Below, piece by piece: positions 31,924 to 45,100 of a stretch of 64,000 nucleotides of DNA. A model generated the notes under the pieces. It was not told where the DNA came from. It did no database searches and saw nothing but the letters and a program-made list of their open reading frames with translations. Position 1 is the first letter of the stretch. The number at the start of each line of letters is the position of its first letter. The position numbers and the translations under genes were made by a program. Origin of the DNA: Eunapius fragilis (lineage: Eukaryota; Porifera; Demospongiae; Spongillida; Spongillidae); NCBI GenBank assembly GCA_963681505.1, contig OY811980.1, forward strand, positions 6,112,359 through 6,176,358, written 5' to 3'.

Positions 31924-34900
31924 ATGCCCAAATTTCTAGCACAAAATTATCTCGCCGAGGTATACTGCCGGTATAGTGTAGTTAGTATTGTGATGTTTAT
32001 ATATATGTTACCAAGGCCTTGCAACGTCGGCGTTTGTTGTTGGAGCGCATGCTTCTTACATCACCCCACCACCTGGAATTCACAGAAACTTATGTGCATA
32101 AGGGGGACGCAGGAAACAGCGAGTACATCAAGCCATGGCTTATAGGTGAGTCTTACTGACCTGCGGAGAAAGCATTCCATTTTTCTGGCCTCCTGCTTTG
32201 TGCATAGGATTTTGCTGCTCCATGTACAATAACATTGGTCAGGTGTTTGAAAGCACGGCGGAGAAAATTAAGCCCGACATTGCAAAACTAACGCAGGCAT
32301 GCGGAGGAAAAGAGTGCATTGAAGTGCTGAACGAGGAAACGGTGTGGGACCGCGCGAGGTAGTTATTATGTTGGCTGGCGGCGTTACACCCCATTCAAAA
32401 CTGGCGCCTTTTAAAATTATTGCAGCTGCGACGGTAGCAGTGATGACCTTTTCGTTGAGATTGACGCAGCTATTGATAAGGTTACTGCCACCCCCGTTAC
32501 GAGGGAGGAGTTTGAAGCAGACAGTTTACATCACTGGTACCTGAAGGAAGAAGGTAGCATTCACCACGTCGTCATTTCATATGTGATTACAAGGTCGAGG
32601 ATGCTTGACCCTATCCAGCCCTCCTGCGGCATCTTTTTGAAGTCCTTGAGCCTTATGACCACCTGTCATTTGTACTGGGCACACTTCCAACTATGGGAGA
32701 GCTCCTACAGAGGCTTAAGCCCAAGATGGTCCAAGACCCACTTCTGGACTCCAAGGCACAGCCATACTGCTACCACACCATTGCACGGTATGGTTGATAT
32801 AGGCCAGAGAGCCTTTAGTATAGTGTCTTGTGTGACGTGCATATTTTTGTTAATTGAATCCAGATCGGACATATCACCTATGACCATTGATGGCAACTTT
32901 AACCCTCTGCCCCTGGAAACCTACCAGGTGGAAGCGCTGCCAGACTGCTGTGACCTGGATCCAATTATGGACCTAAAAGTCCCCAGCCCAGACCTGCCGC
33001 AGCCTGATATTGCATTTCCTTTGCTACCTTCCCCAGACTACGATATATCAAAGGAAAGCCTTTCTCCCAAAGGTGAGAGGACTATCTGCCATGATCTAAT
33101 CCCTCATTCAACCCACCCTCTCCTCTCCTTACTCCTCTCACTCATGTCATCTCCCCCCCCCCCCCCTACCCCTCAAACCCTTTTCCAAGGCATGAGGTCT
33201 TTTATTTTGGAGCCAAACGAATACCTGCTAAGGAGTAGAGGTGAAGTGGTGAGCCTCAGCCCCAGTCCTACCGATAGCAGGGATCCTGGTCTTCACAATT
33301 TTGTAAAACTTAATGACGTTGGTAGGATTCCTGAAAACATCTACACAGGCACACATCCACACACTGACACACCCACATACCACACTTACACATTGCCACC
33401 ACCTCATTCACATTTCCTTTGTCCACTAAGATGTGAGCAGTGACTCTGCAGACTCGGGGGTGGAGCCAGGACGCTTGGAGTCACCACTCATCACAGTCAC
33501 CTTCTCACCATTACAATCACCGCTCAGCAAGAGCATCGGAAGGCTGGAGCCCCTCCCACTGCCATTGGAAGATGACATGTAATGCCCCACCTACTGTTTT
33601 GGCCATATATGGTGTTACCCCATCCTTATATATATATATATATGGACAGTGTCCAGCAAAATCAACCTTCTGGGTAGTTTTTCAAGTTTTCAAATTTTTT
33701 CATTTTCTGTGAACTCCAACGAGCTTCTATCTAATGGTCCTGATGCATCCTAAATTGGACTATCTATCATAAAGTTATTAGGCACTGAATTTATAATTAG
33801 CCATATATTTCAATACTTTTCTTTTTCTTGTCCTGGAAAATTTGATGAAGTATCATAAGGGTGATTTTGCTGGACACCCATATATATATATATATATATA
33901 TACGATGCCCTATGAATTGACCCTCATATGGTGCCATGTAACCTCCACCTCTTTCTTCCTGCCTCCCAAAAATTATGGCTCTTCGTATATTATTGTATCG
34001 TGTTGCTAGGATACTTCTCAGTCCAAAACACAAATGGACCATTGAGAGGCATCTCTGGGAGAAGGAGAAACTGTTTGACAGCATCGCAGCATTGGTTTTG
34101 CAATGTGAGGCATCTTTTTGTGGTGGGGGGGGGGAGAATGGAGAAGAAGTGTACTGTCATTTCCCCATGCTCTGCAATATACATGCAGGTCCTGACATAG
34201 AAGGGATTGCATACCTCATCCAGAAGAATGCTGTAGGTGACCTTATGTCGCTGCTAAATCTTACCCCCTTCTGCATCATTGGAGAGTAAGAAGGGGGCTG
34301 GGGTGTTAGGGTATTTAGAGGGGCTGTGTAGGGAAGGCTGTGTTTATTGAAGGGCTATGTTGAATTTCTTGAATACATATATATATTTTTTATTTTTTCG
34401 GGAGGTTGGGGGGGGGGGGGGGGGGGGGTGGTTCTTATGCAATCTTCTCTTTCCCCATATGTATGCCACTCCAGCATGGAGCTTGAACTTCCCTGGGACC
34501 CTGTGTATGAGTCTTGCAAGGCGATGATGGTTGCAAGGGACAAGATTGTGGCTACATGTCCGTTTGGAATGGTTGAAGGATCTCTTCAATCACCCAGGGA
34601 AGAGTTTGTGCTTGACTGCTCCATTAAGTTACTAGGTTAGATTTATAATTCTGTATTACGCCTATCGGTGCAAATATTGCTGCATGACTGCATGCAATCC
34701 ATGTTTTTTTTTTTTCCATTACTCCTTCCAGATGATAAAGAAAAGGATCTTCCATTCGAAATCCCCCAGATGGTGACAGACATTCCCTCCTTGGGGCTGA
34801 GATCTGGTACATTGTGTCCAATACATGCTGCATGCTCTTCCGATTACCTTGGTGATCATGTGGTAGGGGCTCCCCCTCCTGGATACCTGAAGCCCTGTCC

Positions 34901-37683
34901 TGAGCCTTGTGGTGTCGGTTCAAAGCAGCTGTCTGGTGTGCCACTGTTCCAGGGTGGAGCCAGGCCAGTGGACAAAGTGCCTGCATCATTCAACGAGCTA
35001 TCGTCTTTGGATGTGTTCATGATGCTTCGTGGAGTGAATCCTTCTGCCGGTGCAAAAAAGAGGCCGCCCTCACTGGATAAGCTCCAGTCCTCAGGGCCTA
35101 ACCTAAAAAGGCTCCACTGTAAGTGTAGTACTGCATGTCTGTTTGCATATATATAACATTTTATTGTTGTTGGCATGGTAACCACAGTGCAGCAGTCATT
35201 TGCTGAACCACATGTACAATCATGTACATCTGGTCAGACCACTTCTGAAGTCAAAGACACTGGGCCAGTGCTATGTGATGTAGAACTTCCAGGTAATTAT
35301 CTCTGGGTAACAAAGCGATGTACTGGTAAACGAACTCTTCCCTTCCTTGTGATGACAATATCTGTCTATGTGGTCACACTTCCCTCACACCATTCCACCC
35401 TCCTTGATTCCTTTGTCCCTCAATTCCTCCCCCCCCACCCCCTCACTCCCTCAATGTAGTTCAGTACAGATCATTTCTGACCACGATAGAAGAACTGGCC
35501 TCTCCCCTCATCATGCAGCTCAGGGACCAAGGACTCAACATCCCTCAAAAACTGTCTGGAACCCTCACAGATCAGATGAAGTTTTTCATCAAGCAGCAAC
35601 AGAAGACCATGGAAGATGTCCACGAGAAGGCCACAGTAGCATCTGCCGGTATGGAATCTGGACTGATGGGTAGTCCCTAGTCCAACCTAGCAATAAAAAC
35701 ATCCACTCCAACCCACATACTCAGGCAAGCTGTTCCAGAGCTGCCAGGTGGCTGCCTGTCTGTACGTCATGAGTGCTCTGGCTGACACCCTGACACACTG
35801 CAGCGTGACTGCAGCATTAGGTGTGATATGAGGGTCAGGGTGTGGGGGAGGTAGAAGGGGAAAGAAGCACAATGAATGACATCATTGCTTAATATTGCAG
35901 GAAGGTTTTCTTCTGACTGTGAAAAGTACGACTACTTCATCAGCAGTGAGGCAGCCATTTGCACTTTTGGTGCACTCCATTGATGTCTCTCTATGCAGGC
36001 AGCCTTGATGTGCTGAAGCGTGAGCTGCTCAAGTTCCAAGTCCAAGCAAGCACCAACACCACCTTCACCACCACCACCACGATGATTCACCCCAAGCTTT
36101 CTGAGCTTTCTAGACTGGTGCTGCAGTGGCTGCAGAGGAGGAGTGAGGGTACAGGCAAGGGCAAGGTCAGGCTGGGGAGGAGGGGAAGAGGTTGTATTTA
36201 TTACGCGCGGTGCCAACAGGCTGTGATTGTTGTGGCTCGGGAGTTCCCGACTTTGTCAGGGGAGATAACTGGTCACCTCCAGTCCATTGCCAACCTCAAG
36301 TCATGTGCTTTCTCGCTGGTACCTGATGGAACACTGGATCCATTGTATCTAGAAACTGTAGAGAACAGGTGGGTAGTGATTTTCTGCATGCAACCTATTC
36401 CCCATCCCTAATTTTGCACCGCATGCCCCCTCTCGATATATTGCTTAGCTACAACCATTCCCTCCCCATTACCCCATTTTCTTTCACCTTCTCATTCATG
36501 CCCGGGAGCCCCTCCCCCCCCCCCCCCCCCCCCCACCTCACTGCCTTTTCACTTTGGTTGCAGGCTCCATCATTACGATTGTCTGGTGATGCCAGTCACC
36601 TCCTTGGCTCCTTGCTTTCCATGGGAGAAGGTTGCCCTGCTGGTTGAATATGAACAGGCAAAAGCCACACCTATGTTTGATGGCACATTGCCAAGGAACC
36701 TTGAAAAATACATAGTCTTGAGGACTGTGCAAGATGTGTGCAGTGGAGGTAAGAGGGAATGAGAAGGGAGAGGTGGGGAGAAGGGCGGGATAGGTGGAGG
36801 AAGGAAGAGGATGTGGGAGAGGGAAGAGATGTGGTGAATGGAGGCAACTCCCTTCTCCACCTCAACCATCTCGATGATGGTGATATGTGCCGCTGAGTAA
36901 TGTGTAATGTGGGTTTTTGAAGGAAGATGGGGAACACGTGAGAGCAAGACTGGCCATGTTCCCTCCATCCCAGTAGGTAGTGCAGAGGTCTCCAATCACA
37001 TCCAGTTCACTGTAGTGGCTTCCAATGACGTAACTTCCAACTCTGACCTGTTGCAGCTGCTGGAAGTGAGGTGTGTCCATCACCACTTTGAATTGATGGG
37101 GGTAATTGTTTTAATTGCAGGAATAATCTTATAATTTTGGAACGAGACTATACCTTGCTGAAGCAAAGTTTGCAAAAGGTTTTTACATGTCTTCAGATGA
37201 AATGTAATAATTTTCTTCCTCCCCAGTCCAAGCTGTTTGCCTATGCTGACATCATAGTGGATGAGCAGACAGGCGTCCTGCTGAGGCCACTCTCTCTTCT
37301 GTCCACTGACCTGGGCCTGCGGATGGTAATCAACACCATCACCTCCCTCTCACTTCAGTATTCTGTGCTCTGGGTAGTTCTCTACTGTCAGGAGACCAAC
37401 AGGTAAGCCCAGGTGTGAAGAGGGGGGTGGATCCATACAAATAAATACATAGGATTCAATTGTTCTTTTTCTATTTTCATGTCAATTAAATTTCTGTACA
37501 TACTATGTGACTTTCTGGGTGCGCTCTAATATTTAGCTCAATATAGATGGTTAAATTATTTGTAGTGTCTGTTCCATGTTCTGACTGCATGTCTGGCATT
37601 GTGGTGGATAGCGAGTGATTGTGTCCTCCCTATTTAAACATAACTTACAAATCCAACGTAGGGGCATCATACAGGAGTTATGT

Positions 37684-37723
<40 letters not shown>

Positions 37724-40700
37724 TAAATTGAAGGGTCATAATTCTTTCATACGTTGAGTGTGGTGAAACTCAGTTGTGTATCCGCCACTCAATTTGAGCA
37801 TCTCCACAATTACTTTAAGAACAGGAATGATTAATTGTCCTGTCATTCATATGAAATTGACCCACCCATGTAGAATAATGCCTTAGATGGCGGCTTGTGA
37901 CAGCTCCTTAAAAAATAGCAATTACAAATTCATTCAAATGCACTCTTGGCGTGGAGGACCCCTTTGTTACATACGTTTCATTCTTTTCATACCCTCCTAG
38001 CTATCAGTATGGAGGGAAAGTCCCAGCCAACCTGGCCTGCCTGTATGCCTCCTTTGCCCACTACTGTCCCAAACAGGACCAGTATGAGGTCAAGGTGCTC
38101 TACGCCACGGACACAAAGGAAGCGGCCCATCTGGTGAGGATGGTGGTGGAGGAGACATACAAGGCCTCAAAGGTAGGGGTTTGGTGGCTGGTGATCGTAT
38201 ACCTTTGCTGCCCATTATCATGTCACAGAGGAGCTTTGAAGAGTGGTGTAGCAGGGACTGGCTGTTTCCCGAGCTGACCAAGGTAGGTGTGACCCTGTCT
38301 CAAGTGTGCACAAGAAACTGCTTCTCCTTCATTGCTATTTTGTCAGCATGAACGGTTTCTGCTTAGCTTCCCTTGCCTGAATTCATTCAGGTTAGGGTCA
38401 GATACTGGTATTGACTGTCAATTTATGAGTTTGGGTCCACCTCAGTGCCCAGAGAATGCTCCATGCCTGCTCCTTGCAAGAACTTCTCTTCAAAGGGCAA
38501 ATGGAACTGGAAACATTGCTCACATGGATACCACAAAAGTCTCTTGCGGTAAGGGCACCTCTTCTTATCCTTCTAATCCCACCCCATCTCCCCCACCACC
38601 ACCATCACTTCTGATATTCCACTCACTAATGCTCGCACAACGAATGCTGCAAAGTGGGGATTATCATTATTACTGATATCATGTTGTTGCAACCAAAAAA
38701 AAAATGATTCCCTTCAACAATATCCCAACTGTCAAAAATAAAAAATTCGAAGAGGGAATAAAAGAGTTTCTTGTTCTGACCATCATCTGTGTACTTATTA
38801 TAATCTGCATGTTTTGACCATCATTATTTTCTGAACGTCATTACCACCTCAATCCGTCATTTGTACTTGTTCTTATCCCGTAGTTATTTCATAAGATGTG
38901 CAACACTTCACACAGTGGCATTGCTGCTGGTCTTAACTGCTCCAATGCCATTCTAAGATCAGGACAACAGTATGACCACATTGAAAGCGAGCCAATACCA
39001 ATTGATAAAGTGATCACTGGGTTTGGTGTAAAACCGACACTAAATGCAAAACACCTAATTGTTGAGCCTTTGCCAGGGGTGACTAGAATGGATGCTCATG
39101 GAGTCAACATGGATGCTCATGATGTCAACATGAACTGTTCATTTGGTGCAAAAGAAGCACCAGGAGTTAATATGCCAATTTCATTTGGTGCTGAGCAAAC
39201 ACCAGGGGTAGATCGTACTACTGCACTGTCACTGTTTGATGACCAGCATTCAGGCTTTTATCAGCAGCTGAAGCCAACTACATCCTCCATTGCATCATTC
39301 AAGATGGATTGGCATTCAGCAGAAATGCCATATCATCCACCTGTACCTCCACATCATCCACCTGAGGTCCTCAGTGGACCATCACATCATCCACCTCAGG
39401 TCCTCAGTGGGCCATCACATCATCCACCTCAGGTCCTCAGTGGACCATCACATCGTCCACCTCAGGTCCTCAGTGGGCCATCACATCGTCCACCTCAGGT
39501 CCTCAGTGGACCATCACATCATCCACCTCAGATCATCAGTGGGCCATCACATCATCCACCTCAGATCATCAGTGGGCCATCATATTGTCCACCTCAAATC
39601 ATCAGTGGGCCATCACATCATCCACCTCAGGTCCTCAGTGGACCATCACATCCACCTCAGATCTTCAGTGGACCATCACATCCACCTCAGATCTTCAGTG
39701 GACCATCACATCATCCACCTCAGGTCCTCAGTGGACCATCACATCCACCTCAGGTCTTCAGTGGACCATCACATCATCCACCTCAGGTCCTCAGTGGACC
39801 ATCACATCCACCTCAGGTCTTCAGTGGACCATCACATCATACACCTCAGATTCTCAGTGGACCATCACAGCTACCCTTCTGTGGTCCACCACCACTTCTT
39901 CACTCATCAAATGTACAGCACCCTCATTTTCGAAGTTTTGATTTTCCCAATACGTCTGTTTCTCACCAAAACATGGAGGCGCACTCTCACCAGCTGTCCT
40001 CTGATCATAATACAGCTATGCCTACCCATCAGCTATCATTCTCTAACCCTGATGCCAGTCACATGAATGTACCCAATGATCGGATTACATCTGACCACAG
40101 CACATTTTTCACTGGATCACATGCATTGAGGACACCACTACGTGTACCAGTCAAGTCACTGGATCTGTTTGACTCTCTTGCAAATGACACAGGTCCAGCC
40201 CGCCTCATGACCCATGACCGAGCACTAGCATTGAGCTGTGCTCAATCACCACCACTATCAGCTCCAAAGCCCATGCTTCTCAGTAGTACAACTGAACCAA
40301 ATAATAGCAGGTGGAAGCTTTCTGCTCAGGACTTAAAGTCTTTTCACCTTAAGCAGCTGCAGCAACCAATGGCAAGTGCAAAAGCTACACTCCTATGGGA
40401 CTTGCAGGATGCTCCCCAGGGAAAGGCAATCAGACAAAGAGAAACAGGAGGACCAGGTGCTCACATGGCAGATAAGGTACATCATGTTCCAAAGGCTTGT
40501 TAACTGGATAGGGTGTTTTATTGTTGTGTCATTTTCCCTCCTAAAGTCACCTGATGTCCAAGTACTTCCGGGAAATTGCACCATGTCACCAGAGGGAGGT
40601 ATTCAAACCCGCTGACCCCTCATGCCCCTACACTCTGGCACATTCATCTTAGTAACATTTGTATCTTTGCAGTGTTCAAATTGATAAGTTGTTCTTTTTT

Positions 40701-40856
40701 TTTTATTGCTTTTTAAAACCAGTTGACCACACCCTATTCCCTTCTCCAAATGCTACCGTGGTTGACTCTGTTCTGCTGAGCCCCCAAGGCAAGAGGCTTC
40801 GGTGTGAGAAGGTTCCTGGGAGCACAGGTGGGCAGACGCGCTTGGTGCTGTTTTGA
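31924..40856 (+). CDS. SHOC1: SHOC1 (shortage in chiasmata 1) meiotic crossover protein, 26 exons
   Basis: Exons by GT-AG sites and frame: 31924-31959, 32016-32145, 32208-32358, 32426-32553, 32619-32787, 32864-33072, 33190-33321, 33431-33578, 34010-34104, 34189-34285, 34475-34635, 34732-35118, 35188-35292, 35460-35648, 35725-35820, 35999-36368 (a 54-bp intron, 36166-36219, may split it), 36564-36748, 36977-37070, 37121-37178, 37227-37402, 38001-38172, 38229-38282, 38347-38390, 38446-38548, 38884-40456, 40723-40856. All join in phase to 1731 codons (1713 if the 54 bp is spliced). Family marks recalled from vertebrate SHOC1: VALLVEY (exon 17), VDEQTGVLL and SLSLQYSVLWVVLY (exon 20), FLLSFPCLNSF (exon 23) and the C-terminal EKVPGSTGGQTRL. 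Known role: an XPF-like ZMM protein that, with SPO16, binds branched DNA and promotes meiotic crossovers. Exon 25 carries a repeat tract that makes the protein longer than the vertebrate one. The first exons are the least certain. Confidence 0.85.
39352..39867 (+). repeat. Coding minisatellite in SHOC1 exon 25
   Basis: Sixteen in-frame units of 33 or 30 nt encode HHPPQVLSGPS and variants (HRPPQVLSGPS, HHPPQIISGPS, HPPQIFSGPS). Length differences are exactly one His codon, so frame is kept. The overlapping ORFs in the other frames arise from the same repeat. The tract is probably a disordered Pro/His-rich linker. Confidence 0.93.
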
Positions 40857-42161
40857 GAAGGCTGTCATTTGTAGAATAATCAATATAGAGCATGGCTTTT
40901 AACATCCACTGTCTCTAATTTTATGTCTTCTCCATATTGCTTGTATCATAAATATATTTATTTCAACAAAGAATTGGGAACTGAGAGCTAGTGTGATTCT
41001 GGTGTGATTTCACTACATGCATCTAATGTTTTGATATATGGGGGAGAGGAGAATGGGGGCTCCTGCATTGTGATGGCTGTAGATATATGCACACACACAC
41101 ACACCAACACATACTCACATAGACACACACACAATGCAACCTTTGAGTGCACCCCAGAACTTGTATGGGAATGCGGATTTATGAGGCATGCTAACGAACA
41201 CTCCTCTTTAAGTCATGTTCAACACACCAGAAGGTCAGGACAAATACAGTTTTGTTGTGCTTGCAAGGACACAGAGAAACAAGCCTACATTCACATGATG
41301 ATATCATTCTATAAGGGCTTTTTAAAAACTATCTGCAGTCATTAAAAAGTTCAATAGGAGTCCCTTATGGCTTCATATTTGGCACCTTAATTATAATATA
41401 AATTATGTGACTCTTACATTCCTGTCCCCATGACAAATAGCTTTGAACAGTTTTTGTGCTCATCCATACAATGTGCCCATATCTGATGCATTTAGGTCAT
41501 GAAGCCGGTGCAAAGCAAAATACTACAAGGTCATATTGTTTTTGTGTATACTTTTGAATATCAACAGTAGTTGTTTGCTCAAATAGAGATCGTATAGTTT
41601 TGTATACGTAGCTCTCGTCTAATACCATACAAGTAAAAGAAAAGTGAAACTTGCTAGGTAGTGCTTACTAGCCACAATAAAAGCCAGAGACTTAGTAACA
41701 TACTATAATCAGATCCTATCTATTTATTGCACCTTGCATGTTCGCGTATTAAAATGCACTCATTAACACACAGCGATATTGAAGGTCAGTTTTTTCCTAC
41801 AATGCAGTTCCTTCCCACTACTGATAATAATTCTATGAGTAATTGTCTAAGCATTCACTGCTACATTTTGATTTCAATCCAACAAACCGCTCGTGAGTTG
41901 TTCATTTCGGCTATATCATGGAGTACATAAAACTGATGGCTTTGTATATTTGCTTTGTGATTGCAATAAAGCTTACAAAAGGTCTCTGACGAGAATTTAA
42001 AAAATGCCCCCCCTCCTCAGACACACCTGAGCATGCATTGTTATCTCTTGTGAACCCCCTTCAATAATTATAATGTCAGTGAATGCGATTATATCGTACG
42101 CGTGATGAAGGTGCGTGGATTATTAAAAACCTGTCGGGAACACATGTAGTTACAGAAATCT
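40857..42161. other. Intergenic region between SHOC1 and sacsin copy B
   Basis: 1.3 kb holding a short (CA)n run at about 41089-41104 and the segment 41217-41915, which is repeated after copy B. The last 250 bp should contain the copy B promoter and 5' UTR. I see no TATA box and no other gene. Confidence 0.6.
41217..41915 (+). repeat. 5' flank segment repeated after copy B
   Basis: It matches 61121-61640 in the same orientation, for example CAAGCCTACATTCACATGAT, GTAGCTCTCGTCTAATACC and CGTGAGTTGTTCATT, with indels. The two copies are about 19.9 kb apart and bracket sacsin copy B. Confidence 0.8.
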
Positions 42162-45100
42162 ATGGAAATCGCCGTTGGTCACACATTCGGACAGAGGCGG
42201 CCTCCTCTCTCCGTCACCATTAAAAGCATCCTTAGCCGCTACCCGGATGGACAGATCTTCAAAGTAAGCTGTGCCGTATATAAGTGCAGAGTTACTGCGA
42301 TTATATCCTTTCGCTGTGCAGGAGATCATTCAGAATGCGGACGATGCGGGTGCCCGAGTGGTTCGCTTCTACCTGGACCACCGCCAGCACGGACGGAGCA
42401 CCTTGGTGCATCCCGAGATTGCCAGGTTTCAGGGACCTGCCTTGCTGTCTTACAACGACGCTCAGTTCATGGAAGAGGACTGGGAGGGAATCCAGAACCT
42501 GCAGCTGAGCAACAAGGCCGAAAATCCGTTTAAAGTCGGGAAGTTCGGCATCGGTTTCAACTCAGTCTACCATATCACCGGTAAGTATTGCATTCATTGA
42601 CGTATAATGCGGGTGTATCCTACGCAAGGCTGAAGCAACTTTGTATAATGAGAGCGATAGATACGCAGTTCATAGCGAGGTTACGTGTATCCCCCCCCCC
42701 CCCCCCCCAGCAGCCCAATTATGAGTTTTAATACAATGCCCTGTTATAATTGACATTGTTGCCTATACAGACTACATGTATAGTTGTACAAACTATAACT
42801 GCTGGACTGCTGGTACATATAACTAGAAAAATAATTAAGGAACTTGTTACGAAGTGCGTTTATACTATACGTTACCGTAGTCTGCTCGCAGTGAGCTAGT
42901 TTATGACGGCCTTTAGCAACCGATTTGTATTCATTAGCGTAACAGTATGCACAGGTTTAATTGGGCATGAGCATGACTGACTACTACATCCTGTCTGCTG
43001 TCTTTGGCCAACTGATATATAGTACAAAGCATACATATTGGCACTGCAAGCTCCATGCCTCCCACACACCATATTACTATATAATACACAATTGCCTACA
43101 CATGTGAACAACCATGAATTGATTTGCTTGCAAAGAGTCTATTGAACTGCAGACCCCACATTTGTGTGGTTGTGTGATTAGTTATACCCAGTTTTATGTG
43201 TTCCATGATATAGACCTTCACTCGGCATGTAATGTGGCCATTTAACTGTATATGCTCTTCTTCACATTTGGCTCTCAACATCAATTTTTTGTTTTTTCTT
43301 CAGGCTCTTTTCGGCCTTTTTTTTCTCATGCTCTGCAACTAATGGCTTCTGTTGCACTCTCCTTTCCTTTTCCTTACAGTAGACCTCCACAATATCTCCA
43401 CTTGCATGGCAACGCCATTTTTTTGGTCTGCCATTAGCATAATGGAGCATGTTTATTGCCACACCCTTTTCCGGAATTGTTCTGTTCACTATAAGTTAGA
43501 CTGGGATGAGGTGGTGTCAGATATGTGGAGGAGAGATGACCCTTGCTTGCTTTAAGAGGTGGTGGACCATCTGGACATGTTCTTGAGGTAGACCACAAAC
43601 ACACTATTGTGGTCACATAAACATGCGTCTTACTGAAGTGTAGATGTGCACCAGCATCACTAGTACACATTCCACAGTACTTGGTATGTCAAAGTGATTA
43701 AGCTTGCAAGTGCCCTCTAGACCTGGACTGACATTCTTGTCAAGAAAAAAAAATTCTGGATATCTCTTAGTGGAGTTGATTGTACTTGTACATGATGGGT
43801 ATTAAATATAATGGTTACTGCACTGTAAAAACGGATTGGTGCATGCCACTAGAAATCATGAATGGGGCACTCGATTTCTCAAAATCGAGTGCCCTATTCA
43901 TGATTTCTAGTGGCATGCACCAATCCATCAAAATCGAGTGCCCTATTCATGATTTCTAGTGGCATGCACCAATCCATCAAAATCGAGTGCCCTATTCACG
44001 ATTTCTAGTGACATGCACCAATCCGTTTTTACAGTGTGCATGTATTTAGTAGTACGTGATATTCAGTTTATACATTGTCATCTGTTGCCCCTGCACCCCT
44101 GCACTAGTATGTCTGCTGACTGCGTAGGGCTGGCATAGGAAGTATGACTGCGGTAGATTTTCTGGGAGAGATGATTATGATTATAGGGATATTGTTCTAA
44201 GAATCAAATACTTTGAAGTTTTAGTACAGTTCCAGTGAACTGGGTGCATATACTAGAGCTGCGTGGAACTCTACCCACTGTTTACTGCTCACCTTATTTC
44301 CTCCTTTCTTCACATTACCAGTGGGGAGGTAAAGATAAATTGGCAGCTTAAGTCAGCAGGGAATTGTACATTGCCTCACCACACAGAGGTACAGGGCCTC
44401 ACCACACAGAGGGCTAGCCTGCACGACTTACTTATGTGTAGCACAGAAGGTTACTGGTGGTTCTACCACTTTGTTTTGTCCGTGAAATGAATGCAACAAT
44501 TCTCATTCAAACGCCTGTATATGGATGGGGTTGGTGCACAGGGTGTCATTGAATGAGCACAATGCTTTGAATAAATAAAAGTGTTGCATTCACTAGTGGT
44601 AATAACTCCTACAATACTCTTTGAGCCATACCCACACCACCCTTCCAATCCATCTCTGTTTTTAGAAATCACAGGATGACAAATTCAATTGAATAACAAC
44701 TGATATTATATTGCCATCTATGGAACAGTGGGGAAGTGCTATTGTGGTAAACCTTTTCTGGGAGAGATGATTATGATTATCATACATGTAGCAAACACTC
44801 AGATGTTCTGTCTCCTCTTTTTACCCTTTAAAGGGTTACTTCATCTCTCAAATGCTCATGCTAGTCAGTGGGTGTGTGCTGGTGTATGTGAGCATATGTT
44901 AGGTGTCCGCCATGTAGCAACAGCGAGCTGTTCTCCTCCTCTCCTTTTTGGCACCTGTTAAGAGTTGTAGTTCAAAAATGAAGTGATCAAATGACAGCTC
45001 ACAGAACTAGCCAACGGTGAGGTCCATTGACATACATCTGCAGGCACTGTACAGTAGAATAGGTACACAGTTGACTTTATGTGCCAGGCTGTCGAAAACC

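Noticed and set aside
39352-39867. CRISPR-like array of direct repeats
   Set aside because: Units are contiguous with no spacers and encode an in-frame protein repeat inside a spliced animal gene.
39290-40066. 258-codon ORF in an alternative frame of SHOC1 exon 25, with HLRSSV repeats
   Set aside because: It is the same minisatellite read in the wrong frame. The frame kept by splicing and the conserved C-terminus is the other one.
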